From Aplectana chamaeleonis (lineage: Eukaryota; Nematoda; Chromadorea; Rhabditida; Cosmocercidae), in the NCBI GenBank assembly GCA_029168955.1, contig JAPDOI010001217.1, forward strand, positions 1 to 64,000: a stretch of DNA of 64,000 nt. Reading direction: 5' to 3'. The translations under genes and the position numbers were made by a program. Every line of letters starts with the position of its first letter. Positions within the stretch are counted from its first letter, which is position 1. Of this stretch, positions 1 to 12,894 are shown one piece after another. The notes under the pieces are model-generated. The model did not search any database, was not told the origin of the DNA, and was given only the letters and a program-made list of their open reading frames with translations.

Positions 1-286
1 GCCATGCAATAAGCAATAATCTCCGTCACGAGCGCTTCTCGAGCTGCCGTTGTGATAAGCAAGAGTTACTCTTTAGGCGAAGCAAGAAACTTTTATTTAA
101 TCCGTCTGTTTTAGACTGCCATGGACACCACGTGCAAGATTCGCTCACGACCACTCAATCATAAAAATGACCAGGCCTTCTCAACTCAAAACACACCTTT
201 CTAAGATCGATTTTAATATAGATAAGTTGGTCGTGTTCAATTGTCACCAAGGGATGATCGATTTCCCCATTGTTCAGGGAACAAGG

Positions 287-580
287 CTTTCTACACACCG
301 AGGGAGGAGTTTTCCCGCCTTTTACGGCTCTAATTCTACTCGGGACCACTTCGCTCGGGTTGAGTAGCGCGGGTGGTGGCCATCGTGTATCAACACCCCT
401 GAGGAGGCGGGAGAAACGGGGGAGGAGCGAGGTTCCTGATTGGACGCAACACGGGCTAGCCCCGGCCCCCGGCTGTTTTCGCCCGCCTCCTCATGGGTGT
501 TGATACACGATGGCCAGCACCCAGTAGCGCGACGTTTCAAACTGCAAAAGCGGGAAAACTCCTCCTCGGTGTGTAGACAG
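287..580. mobile_element. Foldback/MITE element (outer), interrupted by a second MITE
   Basis: The two ends are inverted copies: CTTTCTACACACCG at the left and its complement CGGTGTGTAGACAG (one mismatch) at the right, followed inward by matching GGAGGAGTTTTCCCGC sequence. Removing the 152-bp inner element and one 8-bp duplicate leaves 134 bp, almost the length of the uninterrupted relative at 25333-25467 (135 bp), which shows the same order of blocks. No coding capacity; non-autonomous. The superfamily is not settled because I find no clear target duplication around the outer element. Confidence 0.8.
371..522. mobile_element. Inner palindromic MITE, hAT-like, with 8-bp target duplication
   Basis: The element starts GGGTGGTGGCCATCGTGTAT and ends with a near-complement (…ATACACGATGGCCAGCACCC). 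It is flanked by AGTAGCGC at 363-370 and again at 523-530, a perfect 8-bp duplication. The relative at 25333-25467 has the unduplicated site (AGTAGTGT) at the same point. Eight-base duplications are typical of hAT (and P) transposons. A second copy lies at 21320-21503. No protein is encoded. Confidence 0.85.
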
Positions 581-3500
581 TCCCTGTCCCATTTTTCAGT
601 TGGATTATTGTACGGTGGAAGGGGTTTGGTTGATATCTCGACAGATCTGCTTGATCCTGAAAGGAATGTATGTAGTTCAGGAATCTTTTGTGCTCAGCCA
701 CTTTATACTCTACCAACTTGAACCAACTCTACGCAATCAGCTGATTTACGCAAGGTTTAGCATTCATGGTATGCATTTTAAGAACATGAACTACTCCAAC
801 TCGAGCTACATGGTAGGTGAAGAGTCCATGCACTGGAATATGCTCCAGCTACTCTATGTGACACCGTGATTTGCTCTCTGGACATGTGAGAGCTCGGACA
901 CCAATTACACTGGACGACTCAGTAGCAGAGTCCAGCAGCCCGTTGGCAAGCGCCGCAAAATACTTACGACCCCTCCCCCCTCCCGGTGGTCAGTCCGTGC
1001 CCAAAAAATCCAAAGATTGTAACGACCCCCACAGACGTTCCTTCGACAAGAGCATCAAACCTGAACCTTACGGGTGGGGGAAACTCGAGGAATGCCAGCT
1101 AATGACACATTTTTTGAAGATTTTTTTCTGCTGTACCTTGTATTTCACGCATGCTTGATAAAATTAATCATGAGTACAAAGTTGTAATTATTATATCGAG
1201 AATTTGCTTTATTGATGACGTCTCTATCAAGCGATAAAATTCAAGAAGAGTCCGAAGAATACGAAATCGCCTCCACTCGAGCGAAGAATAACCGAGATTT
1301 ACCACAGATGATAGAACAATAATGTGAAGCGTCGGGGCCATGCGCCTGTCCACAATAGTTTCCGGGCTTCGCGCTCTTTATGAGCCAGAGAGCCGTTGTG
1401 GCGTAAGGCCTTCCGACGTTCTGGGAGAGAGAGAGAAATGATGAGGAGAGCGGGTGAAACATGTGAATTAATGTCGCGTAGTTTCAGCGCTCGCAGCGCG
1501 GCATTCAGATTAGAGCGCGTTAACTACATCGCCACACAAAGTTAACGCATGCATATTTCAGAAGTTTGAGAGGATGCGAGAAAAAGCTGTGTGCAAACTC
1601 TTACACGGTCCCATTACCTCGAGGTCTGGACCTTTCGTGGTTCGAAAGTCAAATGCTGAAGGGATGCCACCCGTTGTATAGTGATGGCAAAACCCCTGCG
1701 ATTTGCCAACGTGGCTTGCCAACGTCCACCATCTTACCTCGTCTTAACTCTTGTACATAAGTCGCGTTGGGAGGTGGAAGGATGACAATTTGTGGAAATT
1801 CGAAGTGAAAATCAGCTGCTTCTTTGAATTTTAGATTTTGATTTTGAATGGGGTCGTACGTCGTATAGTGTTTTCTAAGATGAAGTACAGCGGATTTTCG
1901 CCTACATAGAGTTTAAACCACTTGATTGGACTCGGAACTGGTTCGTCTCGGGTTGTTAGCAGATTCAGTCCCATTTTTGATTCGCAAAAACCACTTTACG
2001 AATTCTACAACGTTTTTTTCAACAAATTTAAAAATTTTTCACCCTAAAATTTTACGAACTCCCCTCCAACTTTTTTTATCTACCCGAAAAAATTTACGAC
2101 CCTTCTCCACTTCTCCTTGGCAAGCTATCCACACCTGCTGGACCTTGTTCAGCAGTAGATTTACTACCCTTTCTAAGCTAGAAGGTAGTGTTCATAGTAC
2201 TCAAAATGGCGAATCGCTTCCTTGGACGCGGCCGAAAACGCCAATCTTCCCATCATGGCGAAAACTTCTCCGAGTTAGTTTAGTTTAGCTAACCGCCTTT
2301 TCGTGTTAGCGAGTTGGTGGAGTTAGAGCGAGGTAAGCATGGAACTGTGTGGAACCGGTAAAGTTTTCGCCTCTATTCGCCACGGGCTCGCTGCGCTAGC
2401 GACGGTGTTGATGTTTGAAGTGGGCGAAAGTCCTCTTATTCCAAGCAATCGATTTCAAAATCCGCACCAAGCTCTACAAATAGACTTCAAAATCTTTATC
2501 GTATTTATTCAGCGAATGGTGTTTCAGCTTCTGATAAACCAGTCCCGGTGATGCCAATTAACACGAAAACAGCACGGAGTCTAGACATAAGTAAAGAGGA
2601 AGGAAGCCGCTCGTGATTAACTGAACTTTTTCTCGTTCGAAGGTACTTTTCAACACTCTTATCTTTCAACATTAAGTTTTCTCCCGCAAGTTCCCTTCGA
2701 AGAAGATAAGTGTATCGTTGCTAAATTTCTCCAGTACGAGCCATATCCATTCGGTCGATCCAAATTAAACTTCTTGTCGCCCAAAAAGTTCATCTGAATA
2801 ATTATTCTGAGATTTCAACATTTTCGACCGCAATTTCGTAAAAAAAAAGACATACCCGATCACTCTGCATGTTGACACGAGCGAGTTTGAGCCTGGCTCC
2901 CTTGTGAGTGTCCTAGTGCCGTGAACCTTTCTTTAGCCGTTCCCGAACGACGTGAATAGCCCGTAGTACAGCGGTTTGAGAACACTTCGGTCTCATTCCT
3001 AGGCGATACATTTCGCAGACCTCCTCGAGTTGGATGACGCTCTGACAACTGCACGTTCTTAACGGTAGTTATGCTTCTTGGGTCCTCCTGCTTTCGTTCT
3101 TGGTGCCCACACGCGCCGGAATTCCGCGGTAAAGCGAAATACACCCGATTTTCCGGCTCACTACCCAGACGCTGAGCGAACTCAGGCTCATCAGGTCATG
3201 TTAATATTGCCTTATATTTGTAACAATATCGCATTGTAGAGCGGTAAGACAACGGATACTGTAGCGTGCTGACGACTCTACACAAGCGTTGCAGCTGTAT
3301 CAAAAGGCTCAAAGACGTCGTACTTTTTTCTTCAGTACTCAATCCATCGCATCCAACTGGGGATAAGTAGGACGATCTATCATGAAGACGTCCATGGCTT
3401 TCAGCGGTTGGCGAGAATTTAGCTGACCACATCGAAAATTAAGCTCCACCACACCTCAATACCCTAAAATTTTATTTTTGTCGCTCTGTATTACTGAACA

Positions 3501-4740
3501 GCTCACTTTTATCAGTTGATTTTGAGGTGAATCGTACAACGTATGACAGTTTCTCATCGTCTCATTGTCCAGGCCGCTTTTCCTCAATTTTCACCACCTT
3601 CGCATATGTAGAGCAGAGAAAATTCTTCTCATTGTTATTGGTACCACACAGAACGGAAGCTCCGTCCTTAAAGGCAATGGTCACGATGAAAAACGTTATC
3701 GAAAAAACTACAAAAATCAGCTTAGACTGAAAACAGCTGAAAAACCATGAAGGTAGCGCGGTGAAAACGGGCTAGAATAAGAGTTTCAAGGCCCAAAGAT
3801 GCCAGTTCGTGCACACGTGCACAGCGCCACCCAAAAAGATCGCAGCCTCATGTTGAACAGTCAAGGATCATCGACATTCAGAGGAAGGAATAAATGCAAA
3901 TTTGCCTTATAAACAGTCGAACAAGGAAGCAAGCTTTCCGTCGATGTTTTCGACTAGATGAGTACATAAATATTCGAGTAGGGCAGTTCATTGATTGAAA
4001 TTCGAATTCAAACTAGCTGATGTTCCTGAAATTAGAGATCATCGATGCCGATATCAAAAGAAAGGAAAGTTCAGGCTTGAAATTTGGCCCGAAGCAGCGC
4101 TATTTTTCCGCAATTTTTTCAATAGATCCTACTATTCTATACCAAGAAAAGGGTTTAGAGAGGAAAAAAGGCAAGCACATTTTATCGCGACCACTGCCTT
4201 CAATTGTCTAAACTAACCGCATCATAGTTGGCAGCGAAAAGTTAGCATAAAAGTGAGGAAACGCTTAAAAAAAGTTCAACTCATGAGCAGAGCAGCCCCT
4301 CAGGATTTCGTGTACTTCTAGTGCGTTTTTCTCAATTTCTAGGTCATTTTAGTTCTACCCGGGGACCACTTAATCAATAAAGCGAAAAATCTCAAATTCG
4401 AAGATGCGAAGAACAAGATTGCGTCATTTCAAAATCACTGCAGAATCATTGCGGACAACACACTCCAAACGAAGACAATATGCACGGCCACGGAACTACA
4501 GTACAACATCCGAAAAACTTCAATAAAGACGAAGACGCGATATCGTGCTCCGCGAGATCTTTCTGCGGTTTCAGAACGCGGAATGAGGATATCCGCTCAT
4601 CCCTGCAAGACCGAGTGATAAAGATTGGCCTGGTGATTAATCCCTCTAGTCGGATAGCTGGCTGCTCATTTACGTCGGTTAATTATAGCCGTGTTGTAAC
4701 TATGAGATGCGAGGGCATTAGGCCCCCGTCAGACTTCGTC
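581..4740. other. Unassigned, mostly AT-rich intergenic or intronic DNA
   Basis: No recognisable domain, RNA gene or transposon end was found. Short open frames exist (for example 600-869 plus, after a TTTTTCAG at about 590-597, and 2860-3144 minus), but none has a convincing partner exon or family match. A slightly CpG-richer patch sits at 2190-2420 with a possible splice donor (GAG|GTAAGC near 2332). I would leave this stretch unannotated. Confidence 0.5.
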
Positions 4741-4741
4741 G

Positions 4742-5235
4742 AAAAAACCTGCTGAGTCCGACTGAGTCCGAATGAGTCCGGGCTGGAAAAACTAGCTGAG
4801 TCCGACTGAGTCCGGCTGCCCCCAGCGCCAAACGGTTTCCCCTGCGAAACACGCAATCGATAGTCAGCAGCAGCAGTACGTGGGGCAGAGCGCAGACGAC
4901 GAGAGTCGAGATGCAGTGGGATTCGGCAGGTCGCAGTCGGCCGAAAAATGCACCCAAATCACGTGAGAAACACCTATATCGACCGGGTGGGGTGAGGATG
5001 ATTTCGGTGGGACTCAGTGGTACTCAGTCGGACTCAGTCGGTGCATTGGCTCCGCCCTTGTACGCATGAGAACCATCAGTATCGACCGGGGGAGGGGATT
5101 GCGGTGGGCATCAGACGGTCGCAGTCGGACTCAGTGGGTTGATCATTTGCACCCGTTTCCCGCGAATTCGGTGCGTATTGACCGGACGGGACTCAGTAGA
5201 TCCACCGACTATGACGGGAACCTTAGTTCTGAAGT
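4742..5235. repeat. Degenerate inverted repeat built of GACTGAGTCCG units
   Basis: The left part (4750-4815) holds several CTGAGTCCGA-type units. The right part (5005-5040, 5120-5140 and 5185-5200) holds the complement, GGACTCAGT. Two blocks starting ATCGACCGGG (about 4978 and 5080) repeat each other in direct orientation. This looks like a decayed foldback element with internal short tandem units. No coding potential. Confidence 0.6.
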
Positions 5236-5289
5236 AGATGTGAGGCCAAATGCTTTAGGGACAGAGGATTAAGCTTGAAACTTGCCGAT

Positions 5290-5402
5290 TCTTTCCCCAA
5301 GTGAATTTGAGCCAGCAAGAGTGAGCGTGAGTGCGCGACAGTGGACGTGAGCTGGCGACAACGGGCGTGAACGCTTGACAACGTGAGTAATCGTGCAAGA
5401 GC
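5290..5402. repeat. Degenerate ~22-bp tandem repeat
   Basis: Units of the form (G)ACAACGGGCGTGAACGCTT recur four to five times with substitutions. It is too decayed to define a consensus. No coding potential seen. Confidence 0.4.
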
Positions 5403-5409
5403 GAGAACA

Positions 5410-7535
5410 AGAACCTTTTAGCAGCTAGCAGGTTGTGTGACCTCAATAGCCATCGATTCTGCGCATTCGCGCGCTGTCGCAGAAAGTGGAAGCTGTCTTA
5501 CTTGGTGATCGGCCGGCTCCTCGAGCGTTATGTGATCTCATTCACACCTCTCCTTTTTAAATTCAAGCAAAACGGTTATAGAATTTTTATGAAAGTGTAG
5601 GGCTGAACCCCTCCCTTCTGACGAGAGTCAAGCGAGAGGTCTATCCTAATAAATGCTCGAAAACAAGGTGAACCGGGTGGAGTTTCCAGCCCTTGTTGCT
5701 CATGCTGCCGCCTATCTACTGTCAAGGCTGCGATGAAGAAGCCGGGCGGCGCTGAGTCGAAGCGGGATTTCGACTTCTTCATTCTTAAATTTAGAAGAAC
5801 ATGGGCAACGGGCTGGCCATAACACTTGAATAACAGTGGCGGGGCAGTATGATACACGCTGCGCGGCCGCTCCGCGCTCGCTTCATTTCAGCACCGCCCG
5901 GCTTAGTCATCGCAGTCTTGACGGTACCTCATATGAGATGATAAGCATTTTGAGGCCCCTCTAAACGAAAACTTGAGCATATGATTGCACGTGTAAATGT
6001 TGACACTTCAAAAAGACACAATCTTCTCACTGCTGTAGGGTTCTTATAGGGAAAATCTGAAAAGTTAATGATTTCGAAGAAGGTTCATGGTAAAAAAGAC
6101 ATGAAAATCCCTGTCGAAAACTCGCGTAGAATGGAATATGTCGCCCAGCCATGGAGCGTTTTTTTTGCTCCGAAGTCAAAGGTTTAGTCGGAAGCTACCG
6201 TGCACTCGGTTAGCGGCTGAATTTAGCTTTACATTCGCGACTGAAATCTCCAGTAGCTAGTGATGAGCGCCTGGATTTTATAATCAGCTACTGACAACCA
6301 ATTGACACGCTCCATTTCATCTTTCTGATCTTTAAGAGTCTCCCGAGCAATTGCCCGGCACACGACGCTATTGAAAGAAAACAGGGCTCAAAGGCGATGA
6401 TCTGGTATTCAAACCGAGTGTAGGACCTTTGCGAATATGTATGTCTAGCGTGTGGTCGAAAAAAAAGCCTGTTGGAGACTTCTGACGCTCTTTCCAGCTG
6501 CTGCAGTTCTTCGCAGACTTTCGAGCCCGTGATAGGCGGTAGCTCACTTGAATAATCACAATTCCTTCGTCCTTCATCCACTGGTGCACAACGAAAAAAA
6601 CAGCTGGGGTTAAAAAGCGACAGTAGTGCAGGAAAATGGGAAATTAGGAAGTAGCCAAACAACCAAGGCGCTACTGTCGCTACTCTGTTCGGCTACTAGA
6701 GCGAGATGATCTGAGTTCATTGCTAACATTGGAGCGTTTCACTGACAACAGAGAACACACTGATGTGTCCTGGCACTGGATTCCCATTCTGACTCAAAGA
6801 ACTGGTTCACTCGAATCCGCTGATCAGTCGACAAATAAACATTAGTGATCGTTTGCAAGAAATGCTTTTCGACAACTTGATGGCAAACGTCGACCTCTTC
6901 GTCTCTACCAAGTAGTAACGAGTACGTGAATTTTTATAAATTGTTTGGAAGGCAGCAGATACGCTTCAAGAAGTTATTGAGATAACTACGCTACTTGGGT
7001 CTCATGGCCCTTAATAGAACGACTACCTATGGGAGCGTCAAAACGAGTCAAAATCACTAACCTTGAGCAACGAGGGTAAAGAAAATTTCGACAATTCCCC
7101 AGGAGTTTTGGCAACTCCGCCTTCACTCAAATATGCAAATGAGGTCACTTTGGCTGGTTTTTGATGCTTCCAAAGAAATGAGCGTTCTAGCACACGCTGT
7201 AAGGGTCTATCGGCATTGCAATCTGAACCGTTCAGTCGTTAGTATTCGCTATTTCAATCTCGCGGGCATAACTCCTCCACTTTACCTCATGACAGAGACA
7301 GCCGTTATTCCTGTCTTTTCATGCAGTTTTCGTCGATTTTTCATTAGTTTCCTATACTACCAGCTTCAAACCTTCGAGTTATGTTATGAACCCGATATTT
7401 GAGCGTGTCTGCTGTTGAAAGTGTGTCCGAATGAAATTGGCGAACAATGCGGCGGGCGTACGTGGCAGGCGGTCGTCGCGTGAGCCGCTCTCGAACGAGC
7501 ATGCGAAACGTCAGAGAGCCTTCCCCCGCAGCCAT
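5410..7535. other. Unassigned region
   Basis: Minus-strand open frames at 6288-6662 and 5576-5857 show no domain I recognise and no convincing splice sites. From about 7430 the base composition becomes GC- and CpG-rich. A minus-strand frame (7344-7535) opens with ATG but has no identifiable family. Confidence 0.45.
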
Positions 7536-7538
7536 TGA

Positions 7539-7769
7539 CTAGGAGCTGGGTCGGCAGCAGCTGGCAGCAGTTAAAATGCGTCGATTAATCAGCTCGGCCG
7601 AAAGGGTGGTGTGGCAGTTTGAACACTCGTCCGAGAGTGGCACACGAGACGGCCGCACGTCCGCCGCATGGTTCGCCAGCAGGGTCAAGCAACCCGTGGG
7701 AAAAACTGCCATCATTGTTGCGATCCCTCCAGCGGTGCCGGAAGTGGCGACCCTCTCACCTTCCACCAT
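7539..7769 (-). CDS. Possible small coding exon in a CpG-rich patch, unrecognised
   Basis: An open frame of 76 codons starts at an ATG in a good context (GCGGCCATGG), ends at TAG, and remains open upstream to 7883. Codon third positions are GC-rich compared with the surrounding AT-rich DNA, and the 7430-7800 patch is CpG-rich. The product contains several cysteines near its C-terminus but no motif that I recognise. It could be part of a first exon, or simply a GC-rich repeat with an accidental open frame. Function unknown; low confidence. Confidence 0.2.
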   Translation of the reverse strand: MVEGERVATSGTAGGIATMMAVFPTGCLTLLANHAADVRPSRVPLSDECSNCHTTLSAELINRRILTAASCCRPSS

Positions 7770-8114
7770 GGCCGCGCTGATTTCGCTTTTTGCCCCGCCC
7801 AGTTTTTTCTCCTGAGATGCTATAATTTTTTCTTGCTGATTATGATTATTCGGGTTTTTAATCAGATCAGTGATACTTGTCAAAGGTTTCGACCTCGTGC
7901 AAAAAAAATCAGCATCAAAACATTTTATTAAACAATTTCTTTATCCAACAAACGCGCAACTATGTACTATTTGAAACATATCACCGCGTTTGAAAAAGGA
8001 CAGCTTGCGGCAGCTTGGGATTGAAACAGATCTATAGAAATCATAGTACTTGGATATTAAGAGGACGATTCTCTCTCTACATACCAGTATGAAACAGCGG
8101 AAATCGCCCAAAAA

Positions 8115-9300
8115 TGATTATCCCTCTGGGTCCAATTTTGCCTGTAATCAACTCAGATTCACTTCAGGCGGTTTTTCACGCAGTTTCAGCCCGATCAGCA
8201 GCTGTTTGGTAGGATAGACCGGCTTAGAAGCTGGAAAAAAATCAAATCCGCGCATATAGAAGGAGAAATAAAAAAAATTATCCTTCGAAAAAAAGTGTTG
8301 TTGAAATCAGCTTTTTCCTAATGGCCTTTACAGCCTTGGTTTTCACTTCTAGAAGGCGGCAGTTGGAGAATGGTGCGCCTACTTAATAGGTATCAAAAAC
8401 TTCCTTAGCTGGATTTTTTTTTTCAAATTTTTTTTCGAGTTTAGCACTTCACTGTTTTCACCTAACTCATCACGACGTACGTACTACGTAAAAACAATTT
8501 TTTTCAGAAAAAAATCCGGCTGATGTAGTTTTCGATAACCAACCGAAAGGTGCATCCTTTGCTCGACTGCCGCCTTCTAAAAGTCAAAACCAAGGCTGGA
8601 AAGACCATTTGAGAAGAACAACCTTTTACACCAGTTTTTCCAATGGGAACTCTTTTATTTCTCCTTCCATATAAGCGGCTTCGATTTTTTCCGGCTCAAT
8701 AGTCGGTCTATTTTACCGAACCGCTGAGTTACAGCACCTCAGGACAATGCCAAAGACACCAGAAGGTCAGGAAAATCCATGTTTTCGATACACTGTAAAA
8801 TCCGATTTCGGCGATCGTTTCGGCGGCCAGCCGCTCAAAAACCGGTCTGATGAGGCTGAAACTGTGTGAAAAATCGTCTGAAGTGACTCTGAGTTAGTTC
8901 AAAGCAAAATCGCGCCGAAGTGAAAATTTAATTTTTAGGCGATTTCTGCTCTTCACAATGGGGGAGCCATGATGAGGTAAATGTAAAAACTCAAAAAAAA
9001 ATTGAAAAAAATCCAGCTAGTGAAGTTTTAGATGACTAATCAGTAGGTGCACCATCTTTCCAACTGCAGCCTTCCAGAAGTGAAAACCAAGGCTGTAAGG
9101 GCCAACTGGAAAAAAAGGCCTTTTAGCACTACTTTTTCCAAACGGGCAATTTTTTCTACTTCCCACTCTAAATGAGTGGCTTTGCTTTTATCCACTTCAT
9201 TACTAGGTCTATTTTACCGGACCGCTGAGTTACGACGTATCAGAGCCTGCGAAGACACTGGGAGGCTCCCAAAAACCATTTTTTGCTCGCTATTTGGACA
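8115..9300. repeat. Long inverted repeat plus a third direct copy
   Basis: The segment at about 8118-8430 is an inverted, diverged copy of about 8505-8921. Both contain the block around CCAAGGCTG with AAAACCAAGG and the GGCTGAAACTG…TGAAAAA…CTGAAGTGA block. A third copy, in direct orientation to the second, runs from about 8990 to 9300. The region between the first two arms (8440-8500) is AT-rich. This is a large foldback-type element family without a coding region. Confidence 0.7.
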
Positions 9301-10140
9301 ATTGCAGTTTTGACGAGTACTCACGTCACCAGCGGTTGACAGACCAGTCTGAACAGCTCGTGGTCGTGTAGGAAACATTCTGTGGTGGAGTTAAAATATA
9401 AAAAAAAAGACATCGAGAAAATTTTCTTACATTGCTTGACCCTGTTTCCCAGTTTCATTCGGACACGCTCCAACTGCGCAGCACTATGGGTGTATCATAT
9501 GTACACAGAGAGGTTGCAGAGGTGGAATATGTCCTCAGAGACTCGCCAACGCAAAATCATAAAAACATGGATCGAACAAAGAACAATAAAGTTGTAAAGA
9601 CAGCGGATGGGCTAGTCTGTCGAGCGAACTTCCGTGCATTAGGGCAAAAACTTTATTGGTAAGCGGGTTATAACGCTTCTCCAGTCAGGTAGGCGCAGTT
9701 CACCGCCATTCCCTATAAAAACTGAAAGAGAAACGAGGATAAAAGCAAAGCACAGTAAAAGCATGAAGCTCGAATAATTATTGTGTGGAATTAGAATGAA
9801 ATTCGGTGGAGATAATCTATTTTTCGCCAGCTTCAGAGAGAGACAGTGGAACTACACGATGAAGGCTTCAGTATACCTACAGTAGCGTCCGACAATTTAT
9901 TCGCATCTGGCATCCGCATCTGGCGCCACCGATTTCATCTCTTTTTACGGTGCTTTCGGTCATGATTTCAATACATACATTGAAGTATGCTTCATGACTA
10001 TAACCATTAGGAGCAGTTCCTGCAAGTCAGTTCGCAATCATAATAAAGTCATTTAATGGCACGGTCCAGGCGCTATCCCATCAAATCCCTTTTGATGAGA
10101 GCAAACATGACAGGACAAGATTACTATGGGCGACGTTACA
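9301..10140. other. Unassigned region
   Basis: No domain recognised. The short string TTTCATTCGGACAC near 9456-9471 also occurs (complemented) near 7425-7440, so part of this is probably an unnamed dispersed repeat. Confidence 0.4.
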
Positions 10141-10144
10141 TTTG

Positions 10145-10707
10145 CACTAGGTTCAAAATCAAGGGGAAAATATATGAACAACACTTTGTTTTACGCCAGC
10201 TGATCGAGGAGCGAATCAGATGTGGTGAACGATAGCTGTTATCGTCTTCATCGATTTCAAAGCAGCATTCGATTGCGTACGTTGGCCTTCTTTACGGAGT
10301 TCCTGGAACAGAAGTCTGTGCCTTCAAAAAATTATGAGACTCCTGCAATCAACTTTACAATGGTTCGACCAGCTGTATATAGTTTGAAGACGAATTCTCC
10401 GGAGGAGTTCACTGTTAGGACGGGTGTACGCCAGAGACGTCATTTCTTCTTTGCTGTTTAACATAACATGGTTCTCGACGCAATAATGAGGAGAGTCCTC
10501 AAAGGTAGAACAACAGTTCAGTATGGCAACAATGGCTTCCTCACCGATTTGATGTTTGCTGACGACAGAGCCGTTGTAGCTGGTAGTAATGAAGAGGCTG
10601 CAAGAACGATATCTTCTGTGGCAGAAATAGCCGAGTCGTATGGTCTGAAGATCAACAAGAGCAAGACAAAAGCATTGACGACAGACGGATCAAGGGTGGT
10701 TATATAA
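10145..10707 (+). pseudogene. RTE-type retrotransposon (second lineage), RT core, 5' half of a split copy
   Basis: This is the reverse transcriptase palm of a non-LTR retrotransposon. Reading across frameshifts gives FVLRQLIEERIRCGE, then FIDFKAAFDC with the first catalytic aspartate (about 10245-10275), then after further shifts VLDAIMRRV and MFADDRAVV (about 10549-10575) with the catalytic Asp pair. The frame stays open to 10707, where the sequence jumps into a CR1-like 3' end. The continuation of this same element is found at 16838-17065. The paralogue at 47965-50700 lacks the FIDFKAAFD segment retained here. It is inactive because of several frameshifts, the lost 5' endonuclease and the large insertion. 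Confidence 0.85.
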
Positions 10708-10721
10708 GTATATATGTATAT

Positions 10722-12675
10722 GTTTATTACACTCACTCAAGGCAAATGAGTGATAATAGTAAGAAGACTCACAGAGAATTAAAAAAAAAACATCAACACC
10801 GGAAAAAACAACCAAACCATACAACAACTGGAGCAAAATGCTCCTATCTTTCATACACCCTACCAATCAAACAAACGAAGATCTATTTCTAGAAAAAAAG
10901 GAAACAAACAAAAATGTCAAGTTTCGTAGCTAAGAATAATTTGGAATACCCGTTGCCTTAACTGGCTCAAGCAAGCAGCACCGGTGACTCCTTTAGCGAT
11001 TTTCAGGTTTGCACTCCCCGCCCTATGTGTTAAAGACCTAACCCTCACAGTGGTGATTGGACGACTGAGAAATGTTTTCATTAGTTCACCTCTAGCTCTC
11101 GATGTGACCAATTTGAAATAGGGTGCAAGCCTGAAAATACTGGTGTTTTCCAAAAGTTTGTGGACCATGCAAAAGTCAAATACTCTGCGCCGAGAATCCA
11201 GCGTCGGCAACCCGAGATAATTGTTTCTTATGTGATCCCTGGGTATCTTGGAATTCAGGAAACCACCGATACGAATCAGTACCTTGCGAGAGAAACTATT
11301 CTAGACCTTTTCAAGCGCGCCAATATCCTTTTTCCTTTTGCGGAGCAGATACTGATGTTCCAGATTCCACAATGGGTCGTACATAAGTCTTGTATGCTCG
11401 GAGCAGAACCTGCTTGTTTTCAGTGGAGATACCGTTAAAAATCTGAAAAATCCGTTTGTGAGCCGATTGGAATTTGATTTTGACATGCTCAGAAAAAATC
11501 TAACTTCCTATCGTAGTGAAAACCGAGGTCTCGAACCGAGTCTACCGCTCGCAGCGCGACACCAGCACGTGTATATGAATGGGCGGTCGGCGCCGGACTC
11601 AAATGAACCCGCATAAATACGGTTTTTTGCGGAGCCAGTGGGAGCTGCCATTCTTTCGCCCAGTCAACTATCAGATCAACCCTTCCTGCAGCACTTGGGT
11701 GTCTAATGGTTCAGAAATCACTTTGTAGAGCTTTATGTCGTCCGCATAAATTTTTACCGTAACACTTTTGTCATGGAAAATGATAGGAATGTCAGCTGTG
11801 AAGATACTAAACAATATTGGTGATAGTACACCCCCTTGTGGTACTCCGTTCGCTATGTTCCTCACCTCACAATAACAATCCCCGACTCTCACCTGAAACG
11901 TTATATCAGATAAGAATTGGGCGAGCCATTCTATCAAAATCGGATGAAACCCCAAACCCCGTAGTTTTGATAGCAGATTCAAATGAGAGACACAATCAAA
12001 TGCCTTTGCAAATTTAAAGTAAATGACATCACAACTGCATCACTTGTCAAGGGCCTCGGTCCAATCATTTATGCATTCCAAAAAGGTTCGTTTCTATCGA
12101 TCTTCCAGGTACAAAACCATGTTGGCTCCTGGAATGACGTTATTCGAAAACAGATGTAGAACTATGTGCTCTTTTAGAACCTTCTCAAACAGCCTGCAGA
12201 AGAGTGAAGTTATGCTCACTGGTCTATAATTTCCTGGATCAGCGGCCGGCTCTTTCCTCGAAATTGGTGGTACAAAAGAGCGCTTCCAGCGAACTGGAAC
12301 TTCACCATACATGCGAGACTGGTTGAAGATATAGGCCAAGGGACCACAAATAACGGGTGCAATTTTCTGAATGAAAAATAGAGGTATGAAGTCCGGGGTG
12401 ACCGAGGAGGATTTAGACCGCTTTCCCCCTACTGATCCATGATCGCTTGAGAGGACTTGATTAGGTACGATGCGTTGTCTACTTTTCTCCTGTTTACCAG
12501 TTTTGGAAATTCGGGAGTCGATTTTCTGTAGGGAGTTTACCGTTACGGCATTTGATCGTGTATTTTTATAAGTGGAATTGAAACACTTTCCAGACTCTGA
12601 AAGAAGGCGAAGCCGCAAAACATCAGTCGTATAAAGTCGGTTACCTCGTGTCAAGCTGTATTCAACTTCAACAAC
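10722..12675 (-). mobile_element. CR1-like retrotransposon, copy A, 5'-truncated
   Basis: Read on the minus strand, this begins abruptly at about 12675 inside the RT-coding part and ends at about 10722 with GAGTGTAATAAA, the same 3' end as copy B. It encodes an RT with PGNYRPVS (about 12230), GVPQGGVLSPILF (about 11830) and IYADDIKLY (about 11740), followed by the usual C-terminal region to about 10917 and a ~195-bp 3' UTR. Frameshifts break the frame. Relative to copy B it lacks about 260 bp around 12432. The 5' truncation is typical of target-primed reverse transcription. Confidence 0.88.
10917..12654 (-). pseudogene. Reverse transcriptase of CR1-like copy A
   Basis: Open pieces at 12094-12654, 11671-11982, 11301-11486 and 10917-11210 together form one RT in shifted frames. 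Motifs in order are KKEPAADPGNYRPVS, the FDCVSHLNLL-type finger/palm region (frameshifted near 12020-12090), QGGVLSPILF, YADDIKLY, then the thumb with NSNRLTNGFFRFL and the C-terminal LPTLDSRRRVFDF block. The enzyme family copies element RNA at a nicked target. The endonuclease half is missing, so this copy cannot be autonomous. Confidence 0.85.
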
Positions 12676-12894
12676 ATCAATTTATTACACTCACATAAGG
12701 CAAATGCGTGATAATAATAAGAAGAGACTCACAGAGAATAAAAAAAAACTATCAACACCGGAAAAATAACCAAACCATACAACAAACTGGAGCAAAATGT
12801 TCCTATGCTCGGCATACACCCTATCAATCAAACAAACGAAGATCTATCTCTAGAAAAAAAGGAAACAAACAAAAATGTCAAGTTTCGTAGCTAA

